DNA of 64,000 nt from Thermopolyspora sp044507605 (GTDB lineage: Bacteria; Actinomycetota; Actinomycetes; Streptosporangiales; Streptosporangiaceae): NCBI GenBank assembly GCA_044507605.1, contig JBIQJI010000013.1, forward strand, positions 37,223-101,222, given 5' to 3'. A model generated the notes under the pieces. It was not told where the DNA came from. It saw only the letters and a program-made list of their open reading frames with translations, and ran no database searches. This document shows, in pieces, positions 57,995-64,000 of this stretch. The first letter of the stretch is position 1. Each line of letters starts with the position of its first letter. A program made the translations under genes and the position numbers.

Positions 57995-59113
57995 GTGGCA
58001 GACATCGACCCGGTCGAACAGATCAGCGAGCTCAAGCGCACCCTCAAGGGCATCCGCGACGTGCTCGACCTCGACACGATGCGCAAGCAGATCGCCGAGC
58101 TGGAGGAGCAGGCCGCCGCGCCCGACCTGTGGAACGACCCCGATCAGGCGCAGAAGGTCACCAGCAGGCTCTCGCACCTGCAGGCGGAGCTGAGCCGCGT
58201 CGATGGGCTGGGCGGTCGGCTCGAAGACCTCGGCGTGCTCTACGAGCTGGCCGCCGAGGAAGGCGACGACGACACGCGCGCCGAGGCCGACCGCGAGCTG
58301 GAGGCGCTGCGCTCCGAGGTCAACGCCCTGGAGGTGCGCACCCTGCTGTCGGGCGAGTACGACTCGCGCGAGGCGCTGGTGACCATCAACTCGCAGGCGG
58401 GCGGGGTCGACGCCGCCGACTGGGCGCAGATGCTGCTGCGCATGTATCTGCGGTGGGCCGAGCGCAGGGGCTACGACACCGAGGTCTACGAAACCTCCTA
58501 CGCCGAGGAGGCCGGCATCAAGTCGGCGACGTTCGCCGTCAAGGCGCCCTACGCCTACGGCACGCTGCGCGGCGAGCACGGCACCCACCGGCTGGTGCGC
58601 ATCAGCCCGTTCGACAACCAGGGCCGCAGGCAGACGTCGTTCGCCGGGGTCGACGTGGTGCCGGTGGTGGAGACGACCGACCACATCGACATCAACGAGG
58701 ACGATCTGCGCGTCGACGTCTACCGGTCGTCGGGCCCGGGCGGCCAGGGCGTCAACACGACCGACTCGGCCGTGCGCATCACCCACCTGCCCACCGGCAT
58801 CGTGGTCTCCTGCCAGAACGAACGCTCCCAGCTGCAGAACAAGGCGACCGCCCTGGTGGTGCTCCAGGCCAAGCTGCTGGAGCGCAAACGTCAGGAGGAG
58901 GCCGAGAAGATGGCCGAGCTGCGCGGCGAGTCGACCACCTCGTGGGGCACCCAGATCCGCAACTACGTCCTGCACCCGTACCAGATCGTCAAGGATCTGC
59001 GCACCAACATCGAGGTCGGCAATCCCTCGGCGGTGCTCGACGGCGATCTCGACGAGTTCATCGAAGGCGAGATCCGCTGGATGCGCCGGCAGGAAAGCGA
59101 CGGTCAGGGCTGA
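57995..59113 (+). CDS. prfB: Peptide chain release factor 2
   Basis: RF2 recognises UGA and UAA and triggers release of the finished peptide. It has 372 residues from GTG 57995; TTG 57986 is an alternative. The SPF stop-recognition tripeptide is in RISPFDNQG and the catalytic GGQ in SSGPGGQGVNTTD. The frame is continuous, so there is no programmed +1 frameshift of the E. coli kind. TACCCT lies nine bases upstream of the TTG with no Shine-Dalgarno, which suggests a leaderless mRNA. A GC-rich hairpin follows. Confidence 0.95.
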   Translation: MADIDPVEQISELKRTLKGIRDVLDLDTMRKQIAELEEQAAAPDLWNDPDQAQKVTSRLSHLQAELSRVDGLGGRLEDLGVLYELAAEEGDDDTRAEADRELEALRSEVNALEVRTLLSGEYDSREALVTINSQAGGVDAADWAQMLLRMYLRWAERRGYDTEVYETSYAEEAGIKSATFAVKAPYAYGTLRGEHGTHRLVRISPFDNQGRRQTSFAGVDVVPVVETTDHIDINEDDLRVDVYRSSGPGGQGVNTTDSAVRITHLPTGIVVSCQNERSQLQNKATALVVLQAKLLERKRQEEAEKMAELRGESTTSWGTQIRNYVLHPYQIVKDLRTNIEVGNPSAVLDGDLDEFIEGEIRWMRRQESDGQG

Positions 59114-59120
59114 GGGCCGG

Positions 59121-59144
59121 CGGCCGGCCGGAGCGGGCCGGCCG
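59121..59144 (+). terminator. GC-rich hairpin after prfB
   Basis: CGGCCGGCC (59121-59129) pairs perfectly with GGCCGGCCG (59136-59144) across a 6-base loop, 7 bases after the prfB stop. It lies between convergent genes and may act on both strands. There is no U-run. Confidence 0.55.
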
Positions 59145-59197
59145 GTGCCGGCCGACCGGCCTGGACGAGGGGGTGACCCGGGCCGGTCGGGGCCGTG

Positions 59198-59392
59198 CTA
59201 AGCGCCGCCGTTGAGGTGCTGGAGGGCCAGCAGGGCGAAGAACACCAGGGCGGCGGCCAAAATGATCAAAAGGGAGTAGCCCTGGAAGATGCCGTGCCGG
59301 TGGACCTTCTCGCGGGCGGCACGGCAGGCGGGGCACCGGCCCTCGATGACGGGCCCGGCGCACTGGGCGCAGATCAAGTGTTCGCAGCTCAT
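59198..59392 (-). CDS. Zinc-ribbon microprotein with one C-terminal membrane helix
   Basis: I choose ATG 59392, with GGAG 7 bases upstream, giving 64 residues; the frame is open to 59509. C3, C8, C11, C19 and C22 lie in a ribbon-like SCEHLICAQCAGPVIEGRCPACRAA, here given in two parts: SCEHLICAQCAGPV and EGRCPACRAA. One hydrophobic helix (about 42-60) follows. The topology suggests a tail-anchored protein with a cytoplasmic zinc ribbon. I do not know its function. It lies between prfB and ftsE, transcribed opposite to both. Confidence 0.72.
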   Translation of the reverse strand: MSCEHLICAQCAGPVIEGRCPACRAAREKVHRHGIFQGYSLLIILAAALVFFALLALQHLNGGA

Positions 59393-59614
59393 GGATAGGC
59401 TCCACTCTCTACGATAGTCGCGCTGCCATACCGATAGCGAGACCGGAATCGTTTTGTTTCCGTTATGGATGTTCCGTGTCAGTCTTCCCCCTAGACTGGC
59501 TCTCGCCAACCGGACCGTCGATCCTCGGTAAAGACCGGCGCCTGGCTGGTGAGTAGTGGGAAGCTCCTTCCCAGCACCGTCCTAACCTCTAGACTGGCAT
59601 GCCGTGATGCGCCC

Positions 59615-60304
59615 GTGATCCATTTCGATAATGTCACCAAGGTCTACGTCAACCAGAACCGCCCCGCCCTCGACCACGTATCGGTAGATGTGGACAAGGG
59701 CGAGTTCGTGTTCCTGGTCGGTCCTTCGGGGTCCGGGAAGTCCACCTTCCTGCGCCTGATCCTGAAGGAGGAGCGGCCCAACAACGGTTCGATCCACGTG
59801 GCGGGCAAGGACCTGTCGCGGCTGTCGAACTTCAAGGTGCCGCATCTGCGCCGCCGCATCGGCTGCGTCTTCCAGGACTTCCGCCTGCTCCCCAACAAGA
59901 ACGTCTACGAGAACGTCGCGTTCGCGTTGGAGGTCATCGGCAAGCCGCGGCGCTTCATCCGCAAGGTGGTGCCCGAGGTGGTCGAGCTCGTCGGCCTCGA
60001 GGGCAAGGCGCATCGTATGCCCGACGAGCTTTCCGGTGGCGAGCAGCAGAGGGTCGCCATGGCCCGCGCCTTCGTCAACCGTCCTATGATCCTGCTGGCC
60101 GACGAGCCCACCGGGAACATCGACCCCGCGACGAGCATCGGCATCATGAAGGTGCTCGACCGCATCAACCGCACCGGCACCACCGTCGTCATGGCCACCC
60201 ACGACGCGGCCATCGTCGACTCCATGCGCAAGCGCGTGGTGGAACTGGAGGACGGCAAGATCGTCCGAGACCAGTCGCGTGGCGTCTACGGCCAGGCGTA
60301 CTAG
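59615..60304 (+). CDS. ftsE: Cell division ATP-binding protein FtsE
   Basis: FtsE is the cytoplasmic ATPase of the FtsEX complex, which activates peptidoglycan hydrolases at the division site. It has 229 residues from GTG 59615 (VIHFDNVTKVY), the family start; the upstream extension to 59549 has no support. Walker A is GPSGSGKST, the Q loop VFQDF, the signature LSGGEQQR and Walker B ILLADEPTG, with the switch His in ATHD. TAGACT elements at 59492 and 59590 may be -10 boxes. ftsX follows after 26 bases. Confidence 0.95.
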   Translation: MIHFDNVTKVYVNQNRPALDHVSVDVDKGEFVFLVGPSGSGKSTFLRLILKEERPNNGSIHVAGKDLSRLSNFKVPHLRRRIGCVFQDFRLLPNKNVYENVAFALEVIGKPRRFIRKVVPEVVELVGLEGKAHRMPDELSGGEQQRVAMARAFVNRPMILLADEPTGNIDPATSIGIMKVLDRINRTGTTVVMATHDAAIVDSMRKRVVELEDGKIVRDQSRGVYGQAY

Positions 60305-60330
60305 TCGAAGCGAGAGCTAGGGGACCCACA

Positions 60331-61239
60331 TTGCGGGCTAACTTCATCTTCTCCGAGGTCTGGATCGGCCTCCGCCGCAACCTCACGATGACCATCGCGG
60401 TCATCGTGACCGTGGCCATCGGCATGGCCCTGCTCGGCATCGGGCTGATGATCAACACACAGGTCTCCTCGATGAAGAACTACTGGACCGACAAGGTCGA
60501 GATCTCGGTCTTCCTCTGCAAGAAGGACGACCCGTTCCCCAACTGCAAGAACAAGGGTGCGGCCACCGAGAACCAGAAGGCCGCGCTCAAGCAGCAGATC
60601 CAGGGCCTGAGCCAGGTCCAGCGGGTCGAGTTCGAGAACCAGGCGCAGGCGTACGAGAACTTCAAGCAGCAGTACGCCGACAACACGGTGATGATCTCGG
60701 CCATCAAGGTCGACGACCTGCCCGAGTCGTTCCGGGTCAAGCTGAAGGACCCCGACAACTACGGCACGGTGATCGAAACCCTCAAGGGCGCCCCCGGCGT
60801 GTCGAACGTCGTCGACCAGAAGGCCCTGGTGGAGAACTTCTTCGGCTTCCTCGGCAAGCTGCGCCTCTCGGCGCTGATCGTCGCGCTCATCCAGGTGTTC
60901 GCCGCGATCCTGCTGATCGGCAACACCGTGCGCCTGTCGGCCTACAACCGGCGCCGCGAGACCGGCATCATGCGCCTCGTCGGCGCCTCCAACCTGTACA
61001 TCCAGGCGCCGTTCGTCATGGAGGGCACCATCGCCGGCCTGATCGGCGGCGTGGGGTCCGCCATCATGCTGATCGCCGCGAAGATCGTGGTGTTCGACCG
61101 CATGCAGCAGTACTTCACCTTGGCCACCCAGATGGAGTGGGGCGACGTCGCCACGGTGATCACGGCGACCATGGCGATCGGCGTGGTGATCTGTGTGCTC
61201 GCGTCGTTCGTGACGCTTCGTCGTTACCTGCGGGTGTGA
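60331..61239 (+). CDS. ftsX: Cell division membrane protein FtsX
   Basis: FtsX is the membrane partner of FtsE and passes its ATPase movement to an extracellular cell-wall hydrolase. It has 302 residues, with a TTG start after AGGGGA. Helix 1 is at about 20-42, the extracellular domain about 45-170 (with a Cys pair near residues 62 and 70, CKK...NCKN), and three helices from about 178 on. IMRLVGASNLYIQAPFVMEG is the conserved coupling segment. smpB follows 42 bases downstream. Confidence 0.95.
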   Translation: MRANFIFSEVWIGLRRNLTMTIAVIVTVAIGMALLGIGLMINTQVSSMKNYWTDKVEISVFLCKKDDPFPNCKNKGAATENQKAALKQQIQGLSQVQRVEFENQAQAYENFKQQYADNTVMISAIKVDDLPESFRVKLKDPDNYGTVIETLKGAPGVSNVVDQKALVENFFGFLGKLRLSALIVALIQVFAAILLIGNTVRLSAYNRRRETGIMRLVGASNLYIQAPFVMEGTIAGLIGGVGSAIMLIAAKIVVFDRMQQYFTLATQMEWGDVATVITATMAIGVVICVLASFVTLRRYLRV

Positions 61240-61281
61240 CGAGATCCCGAGACCCCTCCGCCCCCCGGTAAGCTCGACATC

Positions 61282-61761
61282 ATGCCACGTGAGACCGGGC
61301 GAAAGGTCATCGCCCAGAACAAGCGTGCCCGGCATGAGTACATCATCGAGGACACCTATGAGGCCGGCATGGTGCTGACCGGCACCGAGGTCAAATCGCT
61401 GCGTGCCGGCCGGGCCAACCTGACCGATGGCTACGCCGTGGTCAGGAACGGCGAGGTGTGGCTGCAGAACGTGCACATCCCTCAGTACAGCCAAGGCACC
61501 TGGACCAACCACGCGGCCAAGCGTGAGCGCAAGCTGCTGCTGCACGCCGCCGAGATCAGCCGCCTCATCGGCAAGACCAACGAGGCGGGGCTGACCCTGA
61601 TCCCGCTGACGCTCTACTTCAAGGACGGCCGGGCCAAAGTCGAGATCGGGCTCGCGCGCGGCAAGAAGGCCTACGACAAGAGGCACGCCTTGGCCGAAAA
61701 GCAGGCCAAGCGCGAGATGGCCCGGGCCATGTCCAACGCCGTCCGTCGCCGGGGGGCCTGA
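61282..61761 (+). CDS. smpB: SsrA-binding protein SmpB
   Basis: SmpB delivers tmRNA to stalled ribosomes in trans-translation. It has 159 residues. VIAQNKRARHEYIIEDTYEAG, LTGTEVKSLRAGRANL and the basic C-terminal tail (KKAYDKRHALAEKQAKRE) are all conserved. The tmRNA gene itself, often near smpB, is not visible in this window. The PBP-like gene begins 3 bases after its stop. Confidence 0.96.
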   Translation: MPRETGRKVIAQNKRARHEYIIEDTYEAGMVLTGTEVKSLRAGRANLTDGYAVVRNGEVWLQNVHIPQYSQGTWTNHAAKRERKLLLHAAEISRLIGKTNEAGLTLIPLTLYFKDGRAKVEIGLARGKKAYDKRHALAEKQAKREMARAMSNAVRRRGA

Positions 61762-61764
61762 GCG

Positions 61765-63774
61765 GTGGCGTCGGCCGGGCCCGGGTCGTGTCCGACGAGT
61801 CACGCCCAGCCGCGCGGCGGCAGCGGCGGCCATCCGGCAGGGCGCGGCCCCGGGCCGCGGGATGTCGCCCGCCGCGGCGTCCGGGCCGGTCTCGCCCTGG
61901 CGCTCCTCACGCCCGCCCTGACCGCGTGCTTCGCCGAGCCCACACCGCACGAAGCCGTGCAAGAGTTCCTGGTGGGCTGGGAGGCCGCCGACCCCGCCGG
62001 CTACGCCGCCGCCGCGCGCCGCACCGACGGCGACCCCGCCACCGTGCGCAAAGCGCTCTCCGACGCCGTGACGCACCTCGACGCCGACTCGCTGCGGTTC
62101 TCCCTCAAAGGCATGACGTCCGACGGCGACCGGGCGCAGGCCCGCTTCCACGCCGTCATCGACCTCGGCGAATACAACAACCCGCCCTGGGAATACGACG
62201 GCACCCTGCCCCTGCGCCTCATCGACGGCCGGTGGAAAGTGCACTGGTCGCCCGAAGTGCTGCACCCCAAGCTGCACGAAGGTGAGCGGTTCGCCGTCAT
62301 CACCGAGTCCAAAGGCCGCCAGCCCATCCTCGACCGCAACGGCGACCCCCTGCAGCAGGAGCAGACCCTCTACGTCGCCGGCGTCTACCCGGCGCGGCTC
62401 AAAGACCCCGTCAAAGTGTGCGAGCAGCTCGCCAAGGTCACCGGATTCCCCGAAGACCGCCTGCTCAGCCGCATCAGATCCGCGCCGCCCAAAGAACTCG
62501 TGCAGCTCGCCACCTTCGGCCGGGCCAGATTCGCCCAGATCCGCGACAAGCTGCAGGCCATCCCCGGCATCAAGACCCTGCCCGACCGGCAGCCCGTGGC
62601 ACCCGCCCCGCCCGCCCAGATCATCGGCCAGGTCAGCGCCGTCACCCCCGAAACCGAGCAGCTGCTCGGCGGCCCGCAGCGGGCCGGCGACACCGTCGGC
62701 CGCAACGGGCTGCAGAAGGCCTACCAGGACCAGCTCACCAGCTCCACCGAAACCCGCGTCGTCACCCTCAACGAGAAAACCGGCGAACAGGTCGCCGAAC
62801 TGGCCTCCTGGCCCGGCCGCGCCAACACCCCCGTGCGCACCACCATCGACCGCCGCGTGCAGGCCGCCGCCGAAGCCGCTGTCGCCGGAGCCGGGCCGGC
62901 CGCCCTCGTCGCCGTCAAGGCCTCCACCGGCGAAGTGCTGGCCGTGTCGACCGAAAACCTCCACCAGGAACGCGACGCCCTCGCCGGCAAATACCCCGCC
63001 GGCACCGCCTATTCGATCATCGCGACCGGCAGCCTGCTCAAAGCCGGCATCGACCCCAAGCGCAAAGTGCCGTGCACCCCCGACCGCAGCGTCGGCGGCG
63101 CCCGATTCCAGCAGCAGCCGCTCGCCAACGGCGCCACCGCCGCCGCCACCGCCAACCCCAGCCTCGCCGCCGACTTCGCCCGCGGCTGCGTCACCGCCCT
63201 CGCCTCCACCGCCCGCCTCATCGGCGGCGACGCCCTCGCCGACACCGCCGAACGCTTCGGCATCGGCTCCCCCTGGACCCTGCCCCTGCACTCCTTCAGC
63301 GGCTGGGCCCCCAAAGCCGACAGCAACGCCGACAAAGCCAAAATCATCGTCGGGCAGACCGTCAAAGTCAGCCCCCTGTCCATGGCCCTCGTCGCCGGCG
63401 CCGTCGCCAGCGGCACCTGGCACGCCCCCAAACTCGTCACCTCACCGGCGTCCACCGACCCCGACTCCGACACGCCGCCCCCCGCCGGCCCCGCCCCCGT
63501 CAAACTCGACCCCGACATGGTCGGCGAACTCACCACCCTCATGCGCCTCGGCGTCACCTCCGGCACCGCCCGCCTCGCCGCCTCCGGCAAAGACCCCGTG
63601 TACGGCGTCGCCTCCGTCGTCGGCTACACCGACAAAAAACAACACGTCGACCTGTCCTGGTTCGTCGGCTGGCAAGGCGACCTCGCCGTCGCCGTCATGA
63701 CCAAAAAGAACGACCCCCAAGGCGCATCCGCCATCGCCGGCACCTTCTTCACCGCCGCCCGCCCTGCCCCCTGA
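61765..63774 (+). CDS. MecA-type penicillin-binding-protein homologue lacking all catalytic motifs (pseudoenzyme)
   Basis: The protein has 669 residues and starts at GTG. The signal ends in lipobox LTAC (Cys 55), so it is an outer-face lipoprotein. An NTF2-like MecA_N domain (about 57-170), a PBP dimerisation domain (175-360) and a transpeptidase fold (365-669) are clear. The active-site Ser-x-x-Lys is TAYS (414-417), the Ser-x-Asn motif is GCV (474-476) and Lys-Thr-Gly is KDP (609-611). None of the catalytic residues remains in place, so it should not crosslink peptidoglycan. Folding motifs around them are preserved, which argues for selection, not decay. It starts 3 bases after smpB and close to ftsEX. 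Codons ending in A are commoner here than in its neighbours. Confidence 0.88.
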   Translation: MASAGPGSCPTSHAQPRGGSGGHPAGRGPGPRDVARRGVRAGLALALLTPALTACFAEPTPHEAVQEFLVGWEAADPAGYAAAARRTDGDPATVRKALSDAVTHLDADSLRFSLKGMTSDGDRAQARFHAVIDLGEYNNPPWEYDGTLPLRLIDGRWKVHWSPEVLHPKLHEGERFAVITESKGRQPILDRNGDPLQQEQTLYVAGVYPARLKDPVKVCEQLAKVTGFPEDRLLSRIRSAPPKELVQLATFGRARFAQIRDKLQAIPGIKTLPDRQPVAPAPPAQIIGQVSAVTPETEQLLGGPQRAGDTVGRNGLQKAYQDQLTSSTETRVVTLNEKTGEQVAELASWPGRANTPVRTTIDRRVQAAAEAAVAGAGPAALVAVKASTGEVLAVSTENLHQERDALAGKYPAGTAYSIIATGSLLKAGIDPKRKVPCTPDRSVGGARFQQQPLANGATAAATANPSLAADFARGCVTALASTARLIGGDALADTAERFGIGSPWTLPLHSFSGWAPKADSNADKAKIIVGQTVKVSPLSMALVAGAVASGTWHAPKLVTSPASTDPDSDTPPPAGPAPVKLDPDMVGELTTLMRLGVTSGTARLAASGKDPVYGVASVVGYTDKKQHVDLSWFVGWQGDLAVAVMTKKNDPQGASAIAGTFFTAARPAP

Positions 63775-63853
63775 ACCCCGCCCGCCGCACCACCCCGCGA
63801 GAAAAACCCGCCCCCGAGCAACCATCGCCCGCCCATCCTGCGTCTTACCGGGT

Positions 63854-63928
63854 GACTGAGCACCGCTTGGGGGGTTGCGGACTCAGTCGCCGTGATGAGA
63901 CCAGGGCTTCATCTCGGGGGAAGCCCTG
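63854..63928 (-). ncRNA. Candidate 6C-like small RNA (two C-loop hairpins)
   Basis: Two perfect inverted repeats stand side by side. Read on the minus strand, the first (63928-63902) has 9-bp arms CAGGGCTTC/GAAGCCCTG and a loop opening with CCCC, extending a C run to five. The second (63888-63854) has arms GACTGAG/CTCAGTC plus CCGC/GCGG and a loop AACCCCCCAA. Paired hairpins with C-run loops over about 75 bases match the actinobacterial 6C motif as I recall it. Promoter and terminator are not assigned, and the strand is inferred from the C-loops. Confidence 0.5.
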
Positions 63929-63935
63929 CCGTCCG

Positions 63936-63957
63936 GACCGGCTCGACCCTGCCGGTC
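63936..63957. other. Perfect 7-bp hairpin in the right-edge RNA-like region
   Basis: GACCGGC (63936-63942) pairs with GCCGGTC (63951-63957) across an 8-base loop. It lies between the two C-loop hairpins and the strong terminal hairpin and may belong to the same transcript. Confidence 0.4.
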
Positions 63958-63958
63958 G

Positions 63959-63996
63959 CCCCCGGGGACGCGCGCCCAGTGCCGCGTCCCCGGGGG
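63959..63996. terminator. Perfect 14-bp hairpin at the right edge
   Basis: CCCCCGGGGACGCG (63959-63972) pairs perfectly with the arm at 63983-63996 across a 10-base loop. It is strong enough to be a terminator of the plus-strand smpB-PBP unit, although it lies 184 bases past the last stop, or of a minus-strand gene beyond the window. It could also be a stem of a larger RNA. Confidence 0.55.
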
Positions 63997-64000
63997 TTCG

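Noticed and set aside
57986..58100. Programmed frameshift in prfB
   Set aside because: The frame is open and continuous through the region where the E. coli type has an in-frame UGA.
63775..64000. tmRNA gene next to smpB
   Set aside because: There is no tRNA-like end, no TPsiC-type sequence at the expected place and no tag-peptide frame; the hairpins fit a different RNA better.

Overview
The window is very GC-rich, densely coding DNA with many GTG and TTG starts. It comes from a filamentous actinomycete. WhiB, MtrA-MtrB-LpqB, SecA with an adjoining Rv3235-type protein, an HGxxPAAW-type small membrane protein, NAD-specific large glutamate dehydrogenase and FtsE-FtsX-SmpB all point to Actinomycetota. 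I infer a member of the Streptosporangiales rather than Streptomyces, because the core order resembles the S. coelicolor whiB-to-secA region (from memory) while several neighbours differ. The content is chromosomal core. I see no prophage, insertion sequence, CRISPR array, rRNA or tRNA.

Layout. 1-15.6 kb: the 3' part of a membrane protein with a long collagen-like tail, whiB, a family 2 glycosyltransferase with a DUF5719 protein, a degenerate zincin-like protein, DUF3499, phosphomannomutase (manB), a Trm112-like protein, a SIS sugar-phosphate isomerase, a cation efflux protein, a MerR regulator, then two S-adenosylhomocysteine hydrolases of different clades in tandem. 15.7-25.7 kb: an RDD protein, a MerR/membrane-protein pair, a SpoIIM-like protein, and a tightly overlapping minus-strand operon (polytopic protein, DUF4129, DUF4350, MoxR ATPase, DUF58). 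26.1-30.4 kb: mtrA-mtrB-lpqB. 30.4-39 kb: comF, a 1.4-kb gene-poor stretch with an alkB remnant, hpf, a NarL-type regulator, a YcaQ-type DNA glycosylase, a small membrane protein and secA.

39-49 kb: an Rv3235-family protein, a sugar isomerase/deaminase with HPr and Enzyme I, a GH3 lipoprotein, three HAD proteins and acetoacetyl-CoA synthetase. Together the isomerase, PTS proteins and GH3 enzyme suggest amino-sugar salvage. 50-64 kb: a Tat-exported flavin oxidase, NAD-glutamate dehydrogenase, a lipoprotein, prfB, a zinc-ribbon microprotein, ftsE-ftsX, smpB and a penicillin-binding-protein homologue. The right edge carries a run of perfect hairpins with no gene.

Most notable observations: (1) the PBP-like lipoprotein after smpB has lost all three transpeptidase motifs; (2) the right-edge hairpins, read on the minus strand, look like a C-loop (6C-type) small RNA; (3) two ahcY genes of different clades stand in tandem; (4) two nearby HAD proteins carry mirror-image substitutions in motif I, and one seems to start at ATC; (5) alkB survives only as an internal fragment; (6) a textbook MerR promoter with a 19-bp palindromic spacer drives an apparently leaderless mRNA.
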